In this document: positions 34,755 to 43,196 of the stretch, piece after piece
Position numbering within the stretch: position 1 is the first letter of the stretch
Layout of the letters: every line of letters starts with the position of its first letter
Assembly: GCF_003730195.1 (NCBI RefSeq)
Contig: NZ_QWGG01000001.1
Location: forward strand, 62,001 to 126,000
Reading direction: 5' to 3'
Source of the DNA: Halosimplex salinum
GTDB taxonomy: Archaea; Halobacteriota; Halobacteria; Halobacteriales; Haloarculaceae
DNA length: 64,000 bases
Made by a program: the position numbers and the translations under genes
Notes under the pieces: generated by a model
Told to the model about the DNA's origin: nothing
Database searches by the model: none
What the model saw: only the letters and a program-made list of their open reading frames with translations

Positions 34755-36935
34755 TTACTCCTGTCTGCGCCGGCCGAGAAGTGCGAGTCCCGCGAGGAGG
34801 CCGACCAGCGTCGCGACGGGGCCGAAGCCGGGGCCGAACCCGCTGCTCCCGCCGCCCGCGCCGTCGTCGCCGTTCTGGCTCGCACCGTCGCCGTCGTCGG
34901 ACCCGCCCACGTCGCCGACGGTCACGGTGAGGGTGTCGGCATCACCGACGCTGAACTCGTACTCGCCGCGTTCGAGGCGGGCGACGCCCGAGACGGTCCG
35001 GTTCTCGTCGGGCCCGAGCGCGGGCTGTCGGTCGATGATCGGTCCGTTCGGACCGCGGAGGGTGACGTTGCCGCGGGCAGGCACGCCGGTGGGGTTGCTG
35101 ATCGTCGCCGTGAACGCGACCGCGCCGGCCTCGGAGAGCTGTGTCCGGTTCGCGGCGAGGCCAGTTACGGACGCGGCCACGGGGTCGTGCACCTCGACGG
35201 TCACCTCGTCGCTTCCGACGGCGAGGATGTGTTCGCCGGGCTCAGAGAACGACCGCTCGAACGAGTGCGTGACGCGGTCGCCGGGCTGGAGCGTCCCCGT
35301 CTCGGTCGCTCTGACGCGGCCGTCGACGGCGAACCGCGCCTCGTACTCGCTGGCGGCGCCGCCGGTGTTGGAGACCGCGCCGGTGAGCGTGAGCGTCTCG
35401 CCGGTAAATACCGTCAGGTCGGACCCCTCGACCGACGCGTTGCGGTAGGGGCCGCCGACGGCGAACCTGTCCGCGCCGTCGGCGAACCCGACTTCGATGC
35501 GCGCGGGCGTCGGCCCGAACGCCTCGGCGTGGGCGGCTTTCGTCCACAGGTCGGGCGTTCGCTCGGTCCGTGCGTATGTGACGGCCGCCTGGCGGACGTC
35601 GGCGGAACTGACCGTCCCGACCGACTCGAAGACGGTCCGGTGGTTCACCGGTCCCTGGTGGGCGTTCATCGCCGAGAAGACGGCCTGGAGCGAGCGCGAC
35701 TGGTCCGTCGCGAGGCGGATCCGCCGGTCGGTGTCGGCGGCGACGAGACTCCCCTTCAGGTAGTTGGCGGCGTTGGCCCACGACGACGGTTCGGTGAGGA
35801 CGGCATCGGACTGGGGCCGGACCGTCCCCTGCCGGATCACGTCCCGGAAGCCGTCGTAGTTCGCGTGGCCCTGTTCCATCGCGAGGTGGGCGGCGTAGTA
35901 GGTGGCGAACGCTTCGGTCGTCCACTTCGCCGACGCGTCCGTGTCGTAGTCCTGTCGCGTGTGGACGTACTCGTGGAGCCACGTGTTCTCGGCGGTCGCG
36001 AGCGCCTCGGCGTCGCGGACCCACATGTCCGAGTCGCCGTACTGGAGTCCGCGGACACCCCACTCGACCGTCGTCGTCGGCGCCGCGAAGGCGTACACCT
36101 CGTCGTCGCGGTCGCCCACCCGCAACTGGTCCGCGGCCGTCGCCATCGTGTCGAGGATGTCGTCGGGCGACTCCGCCAGCGACGCGCGGTCGGGCACGAT
36201 CAACTGGAATCGCTGTCCGTGTGCCGTCCGTTCGTGGGTCTCGACTTCGCCCATGTACACCATCCAGTCGCCGACGTACCCCGGGCCGGCGGTCGTCGAT
36301 TCACGGGTGATGCCGACCGGTTCCCCGCCCTGATAGGACCAGCTCGTCGCGATCGAGGGCTGGCGGAACAGCGCCCAGTCGCCCGCGTCGACGAACAGGT
36401 ATCGCCCGCGTGCGCCCTCCGGCCCGGTGAGATCGCGCGTCTCGTTGACGTCCATCACGAAGGTGATCTGCGGGTCCGTCGTGTTCCCGTCCCACTCGTA
36501 GGTCTGCCCGTCGGCCTGCGAGAACCCCGTCGTCCCGGTGACGCTCACCTCGGCCGGTAGCTGGGGTTTCAGGGCCGCGACGCGTTCGGGAACCCGATAG
36601 CGCTGGACGACGGTGATCCGGCCGCGGTCGTTCGGCGTCAGCCGGAACTCCTGCGTGGCGGTGATGTTCGACGACGCGTTGTCGAAGACGTCGTCGGTCC
36701 CGACGGAGAAGGCCGACCCGCCCGACTCCGTGACCGTCGTCCTGGTCTCGGCCGCGGGCGCCGACGGGCCGACCGTGTCCGCGGCGAAGCCGTCGCCGGT
36801 CGCGACTGCGCTGGACTCCGGTGTCGGAGCCCCGGAATCGGAGAGACCGGCGGCGACGCTCGCGCCGAACGTAGTTGCGAGCAGCGACAAGACGACGGCA
36901 CCGACGAGGCACCGGCGAACGAGCGACGTATCCAT
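34755..36935 (-). CDS. secreted HExxH metalloprotease-like protein with PGF-CTERM anchor
   Basis: A 726-residue surface protein. Residues 1-30 are a signal peptide (RRCLVGAVVLSLLATTFGAS). After a Ser/Thr-rich linker comes a domain with the zinc motif H321-E-Y-V-H325 (NTWLHEYVHTRQDY) and a third candidate ligand E341 (WTTEAFATYY), a gluzincin-type arrangement. Then CARDB-like beta domains (about 500-690: VFTGETLTLTGAVSNTGGAA, AVAFTATISNPTGVPARGN). The end has an Asp/Gly spacer, GFGPGFGPVATLVGLLAGLA and LLGRRRQE, a PGF-CTERM signal for archaeosortase processing and lipid anchoring. Start at 36935. Substrate unknown. Confidence 0.88.
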   Translation of the reverse strand: MDTSLVRRCLVGAVVLSLLATTFGASVAAGLSDSGAPTPESSAVATGDGFAADTVGPSAPAAETRTTVTESGGSAFSVGTDDVFDNASSNITATQEFRLTPNDRGRITVVQRYRVPERVAALKPQLPAEVSVTGTTGFSQADGQTYEWDGNTTDPQITFVMDVNETRDLTGPEGARGRYLFVDAGDWALFRQPSIATSWSYQGGEPVGITRESTTAGPGYVGDWMVYMGEVETHERTAHGQRFQLIVPDRASLAESPDDILDTMATAADQLRVGDRDDEVYAFAAPTTTVEWGVRGLQYGDSDMWVRDAEALATAENTWLHEYVHTRQDYDTDASAKWTTEAFATYYAAHLAMEQGHANYDGFRDVIRQGTVRPQSDAVLTEPSSWANAANYLKGSLVAADTDRRIRLATDQSRSLQAVFSAMNAHQGPVNHRTVFESVGTVSSADVRQAAVTYARTERTPDLWTKAAHAEAFGPTPARIEVGFADGADRFAVGGPYRNASVEGSDLTVFTGETLTLTGAVSNTGGAASEYEARFAVDGRVRATETGTLQPGDRVTHSFERSFSEPGEHILAVGSDEVTVEVHDPVAASVTGLAANRTQLSEAGAVAFTATISNPTGVPARGNVTLRGPNGPIIDRQPALGPDENRTVSGVARLERGEYEFSVGDADTLTVTVGDVGGSDDGDGASQNGDDGAGGGSSGFGPGFGPVATLVGLLAGLALLGRRRQE

Positions 36936-37109
36936 GTCTTCGCATTGGCAAGGGCCTCCTTAACAGTTGGTCGTCCGCGCTCGACGGGAGGCACCCTCGC
37001 GAACGCGGCCGTCTCGACCCGCTGTGGCCGGTGAAGCGGCGGGCCCGGAACCGCGGCGACCTGTCTCGTGACCGGCTTTTTTAGGGTGCAGTCGCGTACT
37101 TTCAGCGCG

Positions 37110-37889
37110 ATGCCACAGCAGGGTGAGGATCTCAGTGGGCGGGACCTCTCCGGTTCGGACTTCAGCGGCGCGACCCTCAGATACGTGGACTTCAGCCGTG
37201 CGGACCTCTCGGATGCGGACCTGGGCGGTGCAGACCTCAGGTACGCAGACCTCAGCGACGCCGATCTCTCCGGCGCCGACCTGAGCGGTGCGGACCTCGA
37301 GCACGCGACGCTCGTCGGTTCGGACCTGACCGACGCGACGCTCTCGGGCACGCAACTGGGCCACGCGACCTTCGAAGCCGGCGGCGACTCGGAGGGGAGC
37401 GGCGACTCGGCGGAGGAGGACCTGTCCTCGGCCGTCGGTTCGGTCATCGTCTGGGGGACGCTCGCGCTCGGCATCACGCTCCTGCTGGCCGGGTGGTCGA
37501 ACTTCTGGATGGTGTTCGTGATCGGATTCGCGGTCGTCCTCCCCCTCGCCGGCACGCTCGCGGGGTGGTACGAGGAGCGCACCGCCGAAGCAGAGCCGGA
37601 ACCCAAGTCGGACGACGCCGACGAGCGGCCCGACCCGCTCGCCGACCTGCGCCGGCGGTACGCCGACGGCGAGATAGACGACGCGGAGTTCGAGCGACGC
37701 GTCGAGCGACTGCTCGAGACCGAATCGATGACCGACGCCGAACTCGCCTACGGGGAGGGTGCGTCGAAGCCGGGGTCTGAGTCGGAGTCGGCGTCCGAGT
37801 CGAAGCCCGATTCCGGGTCGGAATCGGGGTCTGAGTCTGAGCCGGAATCGACGGCCGCGGATCCGCAACTGGAACGCGAGGTCGAGTAA
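37110..37889 (+). CDS. pentapeptide-repeat membrane protein with SHOCT-like tail
   Basis: A 259-residue protein: pentapeptide repeats (about 6-85; LSGRDLSGSDFSGATLRYVD and on, the A(D/N)LXX right-handed quadrilateral helix), two membrane helices (about 107-150; GSVIVWGTLALGITLLLAGW, FVIGFAVVLPLAGTLAGWY), an acidic linker, a SHOCT-like helix-turn-helix (DPLADLRRRYADGEIDDAEF), and a Ser/Glu-rich disordered tail. Pentapeptide repeats often act as structural mimics of nucleic acid or scaffolds; here the repeats would lie on the side of the N-terminus. Start at the ATG at 37110; ggcttttttagg lies about 25-35 bases upstream. Confidence 0.85.
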   Translation: MPQQGEDLSGRDLSGSDFSGATLRYVDFSRADLSDADLGGADLRYADLSDADLSGADLSGADLEHATLVGSDLTDATLSGTQLGHATFEAGGDSEGSGDSAEEDLSSAVGSVIVWGTLALGITLLLAGWSNFWMVFVIGFAVVLPLAGTLAGWYEERTAEAEPEPKSDDADERPDPLADLRRRYADGEIDDAEFERRVERLLETESMTDAELAYGEGASKPGSESESASESKPDSGSESGSESEPESTAADPQLEREVE

Positions 37890-37908
37890 ATCCGCGGGGC
37901 CGTCCGCC

Positions 37909-38631
37909 TCAGAGGTCGGCGAGGAAGTCGGCGCCGTGGTCGATGGATGCGGCGGGGTCTTCGGGCTGGTCGTGTTCGTAGACGAGCCATTCGGCGTCGA
38001 TATCGCGGGCCGTGTCGGCACAGGCCTGCATGTCCACGTCGCCGTCGCCGATCTCGCAGAAGTCGCCGTCGTCCATGTCCTTCATGTGGACGATCTCGAC
38101 GCGGTCGCCGTAGCGTTCGAGGATGTCGACGGGGTCGTGCCCGGCGGTCTCGATCCAGCCCACGTCGGGTTCGAGGAGGAGGCTACACGACTCGGCGAAC
38201 ACTTCGTAGCCGTTGGTGTCGTCGAAGGGGACGAACTCGTGGTCGTGGTTGTGGTAGTGGAGCGCGAAGTCGTGGTCGGCGAGGTTCGCGGCGACGTTCT
38301 CGAGGCGAGCGGCCGTCTCCTCGGCGGCCTCGCGGGTCTCGAAGTGCTCGGCCCCGAGCCACGGGACGACCGCGCCGCTCGACCCGATAGTCCCGTGGGT
38401 CTCGACGACGCTCGCGGCGTCGGCTTCCATCGCGTCGAGGTCGACGTGCGCGTCGGTCACGTCGAGTCCGAGTTCGTCCAGTTTCGCGGCGATCTCGTCG
38501 GGCGAGAGTTCGCCGAACTCGCCGGAGAACTGGACGCCGTCGTAGCCGGCGTCGGCGCAGCGTTCGAGGATCTCCGCCATCGGCAGGTCGAGGTTGCGGA
38601 CCGAGTAGAGGTTGATCGCGGTGCGTACCAT
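37909..38631 (-). CDS. sugar phosphate isomerase/epimerase (AP endonuclease 2 fold)
   Basis: A 240-residue TIM-barrel protein. It opens MVRTAINLYSVRNLDLPMAE and shows metal-site candidates of the family: DAHVDLDAM, YHNHDHEFV, EPDVGWIETAGHD, IVHMKDMDDG and the final YEHDQPEDP. These Glu, His and Asp residues match the xylose-isomerase-like superfamily. I start at 38631; the open frame upstream enters repeat-like sequence. The gene is convergent with the pentapeptide protein. The Gfo/Idh/MocA oxidoreductase 570 bp to its right is a common functional partner (inositol or sugar catabolism), transcribed divergently here. Confidence 0.88.
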   Translation of the reverse strand: MVRTAINLYSVRNLDLPMAEILERCADAGYDGVQFSGEFGELSPDEIAAKLDELGLDVTDAHVDLDAMEADAASVVETHGTIGSSGAVVPWLGAEHFETREAAEETAARLENVAANLADHDFALHYHNHDHEFVPFDDTNGYEVFAESCSLLLEPDVGWIETAGHDPVDILERYGDRVEIVHMKDMDDGDFCEIGDGDVDMQACADTARDIDAEWLVYEHDQPEDPAASIDHGADFLADL

Positions 38632-39200
38632 ACCGGTGGGTCGCTCGGACGGGGTTTCAGTCCACGGGTTGGGGAGCGACTCGCCGGTGGGAGGAGTCGA
38701 TGCAGTCCGTGCTAGGTCTCGGACGCTCTCGGCCCGCTCGCTAGCAGTCGTTTCGACCGCAGTATACAGCAGACGTTGAAAGCCCTCGGCCCGCTCGCGG
38801 TCGCTGACCGGCATATCCGCGCTCGGACAACAGCACTGCGCCGCACTCGCGCGGATAGCGGCCGCTCAGACGACTAAACTGAACGCGAGCGCGCCTCGCC
38901 CTTTCAGTCCACCAGGAAGACCGCACCGCGAACGCGCCGCAGACGGCCTCACGCCTCCCCAACGGATTCGCTCCCTACGGTCGCTCATCCCTCGCGCGGC
39001 TTCGTCGCGCGCATGAAAGCGCGCCAACGTCAGAGCGAAGCTCTGACGGCCCTCGGAATCGCAAGCGATTCCGAGACGACAGCACGCGCCACCGGGGCTA
39101 GCCGACTGCTCGTCGGATCCGAACACTCCCCGCTTGCACTGAATCGGACTGGCGTTCCGGGAGGCGTGGACTTTAGTCCCGTCGCTGTAACGCGGTGGGT
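38632..39200. other. 569-bp intergenic region containing a haloarchaeal repeat element
   Basis: Between divergent isomerase and oxidoreductase genes. No protein-like frame: the open minus frames are arginine/serine-rich and show no haloarchaeal acidity. The sequence between about 38870 and 39082 has the look of the GC-rich intergenic elements scattered through haloarchaeal genomes and ends in two strong hairpins (annotated separately). A TATA-like gactttag (39171-39178) supports the oxidoreductase start at 39201. Confidence 0.65.
38993..39082 (+). repeat. double-hairpin repeat element, copy 1
   Basis: Hairpin 1 (39029-39047) is GTCAGAGC-gaa-GCTCTGAC; hairpin 2 (39052-39075) is CTCGGAATCGC-aa-GCGATTCCGAG, an 11-bp stem with a 2-base loop. 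They are preceded by cttcgtcgcgcgc and gcgcgccaac. The same elements recur in inverted orientation at about 40848-40920. The 38876-38992 sequence on the left may also belong, but no second copy of that part is seen in this window. Confidence 0.75.
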
Positions 39201-40274
39201 ATGGCATACGATATCGCGTTTATCGGGACCGGGCCCGAACCGGAGAACCCGGTGTGGGGCGAGAGCGCGGCGATGGCGTACCGCCACGCCGAGGGGTACC
39301 GCGAGCGCGAGGACTGCGAGATCGTCGCCGCCGCGGACATCGTCCGCGAGAACGTCGACGCGTTCGCCACGGAGTTCGGCATCGACGCCGACGGCGTCTT
39401 CGAAGACTACGAGCGGATGCTCGACGCCGTCGACCCGGACATCGTCTCTATCTCGACGCCGGTGCCGACCCACGCTGACATCGTGCTCGACTGCATCGCG
39501 AGCGGCGTCCCCGACGCGATCCACTGCGAGAAGCCGATGGCGACGACGTGGGGCGACGCGCGGCTGATGGCACAGGAGGCGAATCGCCGTGATATCCAGC
39601 TCACGTTCAACCACCAGCGGCGCTTCTCGCCGGTGTGGCGCGAGCCGAAACTCGCGCTGGAAGAGGGGCGTATCGGCGACCTCGAACGGATCGAGGTCGG
39701 GACGAGCACTCTGCTGGACAACGGCACCCACCACATCGACCTCGCGCACATGTACGCCGGGGAGTCGCCGGTCGAGTGGGTCATCGGCCAGATCGACTAC
39801 CGCGAGGAGTACGTCAAGTACGGCGCGCACAACGAGAACCAGGGGATCGTCCAGTGGGCCTACGACAGCGGAGTGCAGGGCGTCGCGATGACCGGCTTCG
39901 GGAGCGACGGCGTCGGTGAGGGCGTGCGCCACCGCCTCCACGGCACGGAGGGAGTCATCGAGATCACGCCGTGGGGCAACGAAAATGTCCGCGTCCGGCG
40001 GGACGGCGGCGACTGGGAGACGCTGGTCGAGGACGTCGAGCACGCGGCGGCGGTCCCGCCGGCGATCGACCACGTGGTCGACTGCCTGCGCGACGGGGTC
40101 GAACCGGAGTTCTCCGCCCGGCGGGCGCTCGCGGTGACCGAAGTGATCTTCGCCGCGTGGGAGTCCGCTCGTCGGCGCGGTCGCGTCGACCTGCCCCTGC
40201 GGATCGACGACAACCCCCTCGAAGCGATGGTCGAATCCGGTGCGCTGACCCCGGAACCCGCCGACGAGGGCTGA
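39201..40274 (+). CDS. Gfo/Idh/MocA-family NAD(P)-dependent oxidoreductase
   Basis: A 357-residue oxidoreductase. The N-terminal Rossmann domain (1-125) has MAYDIAFIGTGPEPENPVWG and CEIVAAADIVRENVDAFA, then SISTPVPTHADIV and the signature EKPM (IHCEKPMATTWGDA). The C-terminal alpha/beta domain has FNHQRRFSP and the conserved GTHHIDLAHMYAG, whose His and Asp are the family catalytic positions. It is therefore probably an active sugar or inositol dehydrogenase, though the Rossmann loop is longer than usual (GTGPEPENPVW). ATG at 39201 follows a TATA-like gactttag by 22-29 bases. It lies between the two copies of the double-hairpin element. Confidence 0.9.
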   Translation: MAYDIAFIGTGPEPENPVWGESAAMAYRHAEGYREREDCEIVAAADIVRENVDAFATEFGIDADGVFEDYERMLDAVDPDIVSISTPVPTHADIVLDCIASGVPDAIHCEKPMATTWGDARLMAQEANRRDIQLTFNHQRRFSPVWREPKLALEEGRIGDLERIEVGTSTLLDNGTHHIDLAHMYAGESPVEWVIGQIDYREEYVKYGAHNENQGIVQWAYDSGVQGVAMTGFGSDGVGEGVRHRLHGTEGVIEITPWGNENVRVRRDGGDWETLVEDVEHAAAVPPAIDHVVDCLRDGVEPEFSARRALAVTEVIFAAWESARRRGRVDLPLRIDDNPLEAMVESGALTPEPADEG

Positions 40275-40367
40275 CGAGGGGATCGACCGTCGAGCGCGGC
40301 TCTCGTCCGTCAGACGACCGTCAGCCGTCCCCGGAAGCTTATGGTGCCGGGCGGGAGTTTAACGGGT

Positions 40368-40568
40368 ATGCTCAACGCGCTGGCGCTCCAGTTCGAGTTT
40401 CTGACCCAGCCGGTCGGGATTCTCGGCGTGCTCGTGCTGCTGGCGGCCATCATCCTGATCGGTCGCTTCCTGCTGTCGATGGCCTGGCGACTCGTGGTCA
40501 TCGGGATCATCGTCGTCGGCACGCTGTACATCCTGAGCGTGCTCGGGTTCAGCCTCGGCATCCTCTGA
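40368..40568 (+). CDS. 66-residue two-TM membrane protein
   Basis: Very hydrophobic small protein: an amphipathic N-terminus (MLNALALQFEFLTQP), then two helices (VGILGVLVLLAAIILIGRFL and WRLVVIGIIVVGTLYILSVL). A TATA-like gcttatgg lies about 25-32 bases before the ATG at 40368. No family recognised. Such two-helix proteins are frequent in haloarchaea and hard to assign. It sits between the oxidoreductase and the mscS remnant, inside the inverted repeat pair. Confidence 0.65.
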   Translation: MLNALALQFEFLTQPVGILGVLVLLAAIILIGRFLLSMAWRLVVIGIIVVGTLYILSVLGFSLGIL

Positions 40569-40658
40569 CGGTCGACGTCCGACCGCCGGGACTACCCCGA
40601 CGGACGCGTTTCCATTCTCGGCTCGCGAGATCCGCTGGACTCGGTAGGCGTTGCGATA

Positions 40659-40858
40659 TCAGGGCGGGTCCGCAGGAGAGCGGTCCTCGACGGCGACTTC
40701 GCCGGAGAGCGCGTGGTTCGTGGTCGTGCTGAGGTCGACGCCCGCCGCGCGACAGCGCTCGCTGACCCGCTGGATGTACGTCGAGCGGGCGACGGAGAAC
40801 TCCTCGCGGTCGTGGCTGTCGATCCAGAAGCGCGCCTGGAGGACGACGGCGGAATCGC
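40659..40858 (-). pseudogene. 3' remnant of an MscS-family mechanosensitive channel gene
   Basis: Read on the minus strand, about 64 codons give a coherent acidic protein ending in TGA at 40659-40661: AVVLQARFWIDSHDREEFSV then ARSTYIQRVSERCRAAGVDL then STTTNHALSGEVAVED. This is the C-terminal beta/alpha domain of small-conductance mechanosensitive channels. The frame is lost on the right at about 40850, exactly where the double-hairpin element (copy 2) begins, so pore and membrane parts are missing. I see no rest of the gene in the 41.0 kb flank, which is the SLC13 permease. Confidence 0.75.
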
Positions 40859-40920
40859 TTGCGGTTCCGAGGGCCGTCAGAGCGGGTTCTGACGGTGGCG
40901 CGTTTCGTCGCGCGAGCCAG
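40848..40920 (-). repeat. double-hairpin repeat element, copy 2 (inverted)
   Basis: Contains CGGAATCGC-tt-GCGGTTCCG (40850-40869) and GTCAGAGC-gg-GTTCTGAC (40876-40893), followed by ggtggcgcgtttcgtcgcgcgag. Read on the minus strand this matches copy 1 in order and spacing (cgtcgcgcg, gcgcgcca, hairpin 1, ggccct, hairpin 2). Single differences inside stems are G-T wobbles, so pairing is kept. Confidence 0.72.
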
Positions 40921-41027
40921 GATAGATTCTCCCGAAGTCACGTCTCCTCCGCTTCGTCGAACGTGCTGTCGTGCTCGGCCGATGCATTCGCGCAGACTAC
41001 CGCTTCGAGGCATCGAGTGCGCTCACG

Positions 41028-42935
41028 CTACACGCCCCAGATCACGACGATGCCGAGTGTCGTCACGACGGTCAGCAGCAGTTGCAGCGGTGCACCGACT
41101 CGTGCGAAGTCGGTGAACTCGTAGCCGCCAGGGCCGTAGACCATCAGGTTCGTCTGATACCCGACCGGTGAGAGCAACGGCGTGCTGCACGCGAACACGA
41201 CTGCCAGTACGAACGCGTAGGGGTCCGCACCGAGCCGAACGGCGATGTCGAACGCCACCGGGATCATCAACACGACGCTGGCGTTGTTCGAGAGCACCTC
41301 CGTCAGCAGCGCGGTGAACAGATAGGCGAGTCCGAGAACGACCACGATGTGGAGGTCTGCGACGAGGCCGATCACGCTCCCTGCCAGGAACGCCGCCGCT
41401 CCCGTCTCCTCCATCGCCATCCCCAGCGGAATGAGACCCGCGAGCAGGAAGATGACGCTCCAGTCGACGGCGTTGTAGGCTTCCTCCTGGGTGAGGACAC
41501 CTGTCGCGACCATGGCGATGGCACCCGCGATAGCGCTGATGAGGATCGGAAGGATCCCGAGGGCAGCGACCCCGACCACGCCGACGATTATGCCGAGCGC
41601 GAGCGGAAGTTTCGCCCGCCGGTAGGTCGGTCGCGTGAAATCGTTGGCGACGATGACGTTCCGATCGTGACCGAGGCGTTCGAGCCCCTCGCGACTCGCC
41701 TGGACGAGCAGGATATCCCCGCCCTGGAGCGGTTGCTGGTCCATCCGCGTGTGACGGATCTCCGGGCCACGACGCATCGCGAGCACCGTCCCTTCGTATC
41801 GGCGCCGGAAGTTCGCGTCTTCGAGCGTCTCGCCGACGAAGTTGCCGTCCGGGGCGATGATCACCTCGGCGAGCACTTGTGGCGTCGGCCGCGCCGCGAG
41901 TGAGTCGCTCGCCGGAAGGGGAGTGCTATCTGCTCCGGGTTGCGCCACGCTCGACGCCTCGAGGTCCCGGTCGCGTCTCTCCATCTGGGGGGCCAGTTCG
42001 AGTCCCTCTACGTCGGCTACCGCGACGACAGCCTCCCGGTCGGTTCGCACCAGGAGCACGTCGTTCGGTCGGAGCGCCTTCTCGTCGACGGGCGCTCCGA
42101 AGACGTCGTCGTCTCGATACAGGGTCACCAGTTCGAGCTCGGGAGCCACTGCGCCGAGGGCCTCTTGAACCGTCTGGTCGACCAGCGGCGAACTCTCGGG
42201 GACGACGACCTCGGTGAGATAGGGTCCTATCTCGTACTCGTCGGTGAACTCTTCACTGGACGCGATCCGTTCGGGGAGCAGATACGGGGAGACGAAGAGC
42301 AGGTAGAGCGATCCAGTTGCGAGCACCAGCGCGCCGAGCGCCGTAAACTCGAACATGGAGAACGGGCGACCCAGGTATTTCGGTCGCGCGACGATCGCGC
42401 TCGCGAGGAGGTTCGTCGAGGTACCGATCAGCGTGAGCATCCCACCCAGCATGGACGCGAACGAGAGCGGGATGAGAAGCCGCGACGGTGACGTATTCGT
42501 CCGGGCAGCGAGATCGTTCACGACCGGAATCATGATCGCCACGACCGGCGTGTTGTTGATGAAGCCGGCCGAGAGCCCGGAGATTCCCACGACCGCTCCG
42601 AGCTGCCGACGGTCGTCCTCTCCCACGAAAGCAGCGAGCCTCTCACCGAGCAGTTGGACGCCTCCCGTGCGACGAATCCCCTCACTGAGAATGAACATCA
42701 TCAACACCGTGATCGTGGCCGGGCTCGAGAAGCCGGCGATGCCGTCCTCGGGAGAGATCGTCGTCCACGGTTCCAGAACGACGAGGACGACGATAACGAG
42801 CAACGCGGTGATATCGAGCGGGAGCGGCTGGGTGATGAAGAAAACGACCGCGCCGACGATAATCGCGAAGACGACGAGTAGCTCCGGGGAGACCGACGAG
42901 AGCTCTCCGGCCTGACGGAGCAACGACTGAACCAC
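41028..42935 (-). CDS. SLC13/ArsB-type permease with two TrkA-C (RCK_C) domains
   Basis: An approximately 635-residue transporter of the DASS/SLC13 superfamily. The first membrane block (about 15-240: ELLVVFAIIVGAVVFFITQP, FSSPATITVLMMFILSEGIR, GLSAGFINNTPVVAIMIPVV) is followed by two soluble TrkA-C domains (about 260-450; EVVVPESSPLVDQTVQEALG and EVIIAPDGNFVGETLEDANF), then a second membrane block (ALGIIVGVVGVAALGILPIL, TEVLSNNASVVLMIPVAFDI). The motifs INNTPVVA and LSNNASVV are the SLC13 hairpin signatures. Substrate (sulfate, dicarboxylate, other anion) unknown. The start is uncertain: I use GTG at 42935, since upstream residues look non-coding; a GTG at 43115 keeps the frame open. Confidence 0.82.
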   Translation of the reverse strand: MVQSLLRQAGELSSVSPELLVVFAIIVGAVVFFITQPLPLDITALLVIVVLVVLEPWTTISPEDGIAGFSSPATITVLMMFILSEGIRRTGGVQLLGERLAAFVGEDDRRQLGAVVGISGLSAGFINNTPVVAIMIPVVNDLAARTNTSPSRLLIPLSFASMLGGMLTLIGTSTNLLASAIVARPKYLGRPFSMFEFTALGALVLATGSLYLLFVSPYLLPERIASSEEFTDEYEIGPYLTEVVVPESSPLVDQTVQEALGAVAPELELVTLYRDDDVFGAPVDEKALRPNDVLLVRTDREAVVAVADVEGLELAPQMERRDRDLEASSVAQPGADSTPLPASDSLAARPTPQVLAEVIIAPDGNFVGETLEDANFRRRYEGTVLAMRRGPEIRHTRMDQQPLQGGDILLVQASREGLERLGHDRNVIVANDFTRPTYRRAKLPLALGIIVGVVGVAALGILPILISAIAGAIAMVATGVLTQEEAYNAVDWSVIFLLAGLIPLGMAMEETGAAAFLAGSVIGLVADLHIVVVLGLAYLFTALLTEVLSNNASVVLMIPVAFDIAVRLGADPYAFVLAVVFACSTPLLSPVGYQTNLMVYGPGGYEFTDFARVGAPLQLLLTVVTTLGIVVIWGV

Positions 42936-43196
42936 TGTCTTTAGTGCAACCTTGTTTCGAGTTCGCGTCGTGGGGCCTCCGGTGTCGCCCTCTCGAGACG
43001 ACGTCCCGGCGGTGGGGCGTAGTTGCTTGGAACCGAGGCTCGGCAAGTCTTCGGCCTGCAATGTCAAACAAGTAATTTGTTCTCGTCCAGCGTGTCTGAC
43101 TCGGCTGGTGTGCACCCCGTATTCAGAACGACTGCTGAGACCTGTCTCCCGCGGAGGGGTTCGACAGAACCGATACGGAGGGGCGTCCGCGAACTC

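Noticed and set aside
38632-38814. N-terminal extension of the isomerase-like protein
   Set aside because: The added residues come from intergenic repeat-like sequence; the TIM-barrel first strand begins at MVRTAINLYS.
38866-39207. A 113-residue minus-strand frame in the region upstream of the oxidoreductase
   Set aside because: Composition is arginine/serine-rich and it runs through the hairpin repeat element; no homologous domain is recognisable and haloarchaeal acidity is absent. Treated as an artefact of a GC-rich repeat.
42936-43115. Extended N-terminus of the SLC13 permease
   Set aside because: The 60 residues lack acidic bias and membrane segments and contain repetitive polar sequence. 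Not excluded, but the GTG at 42935 is a better start.
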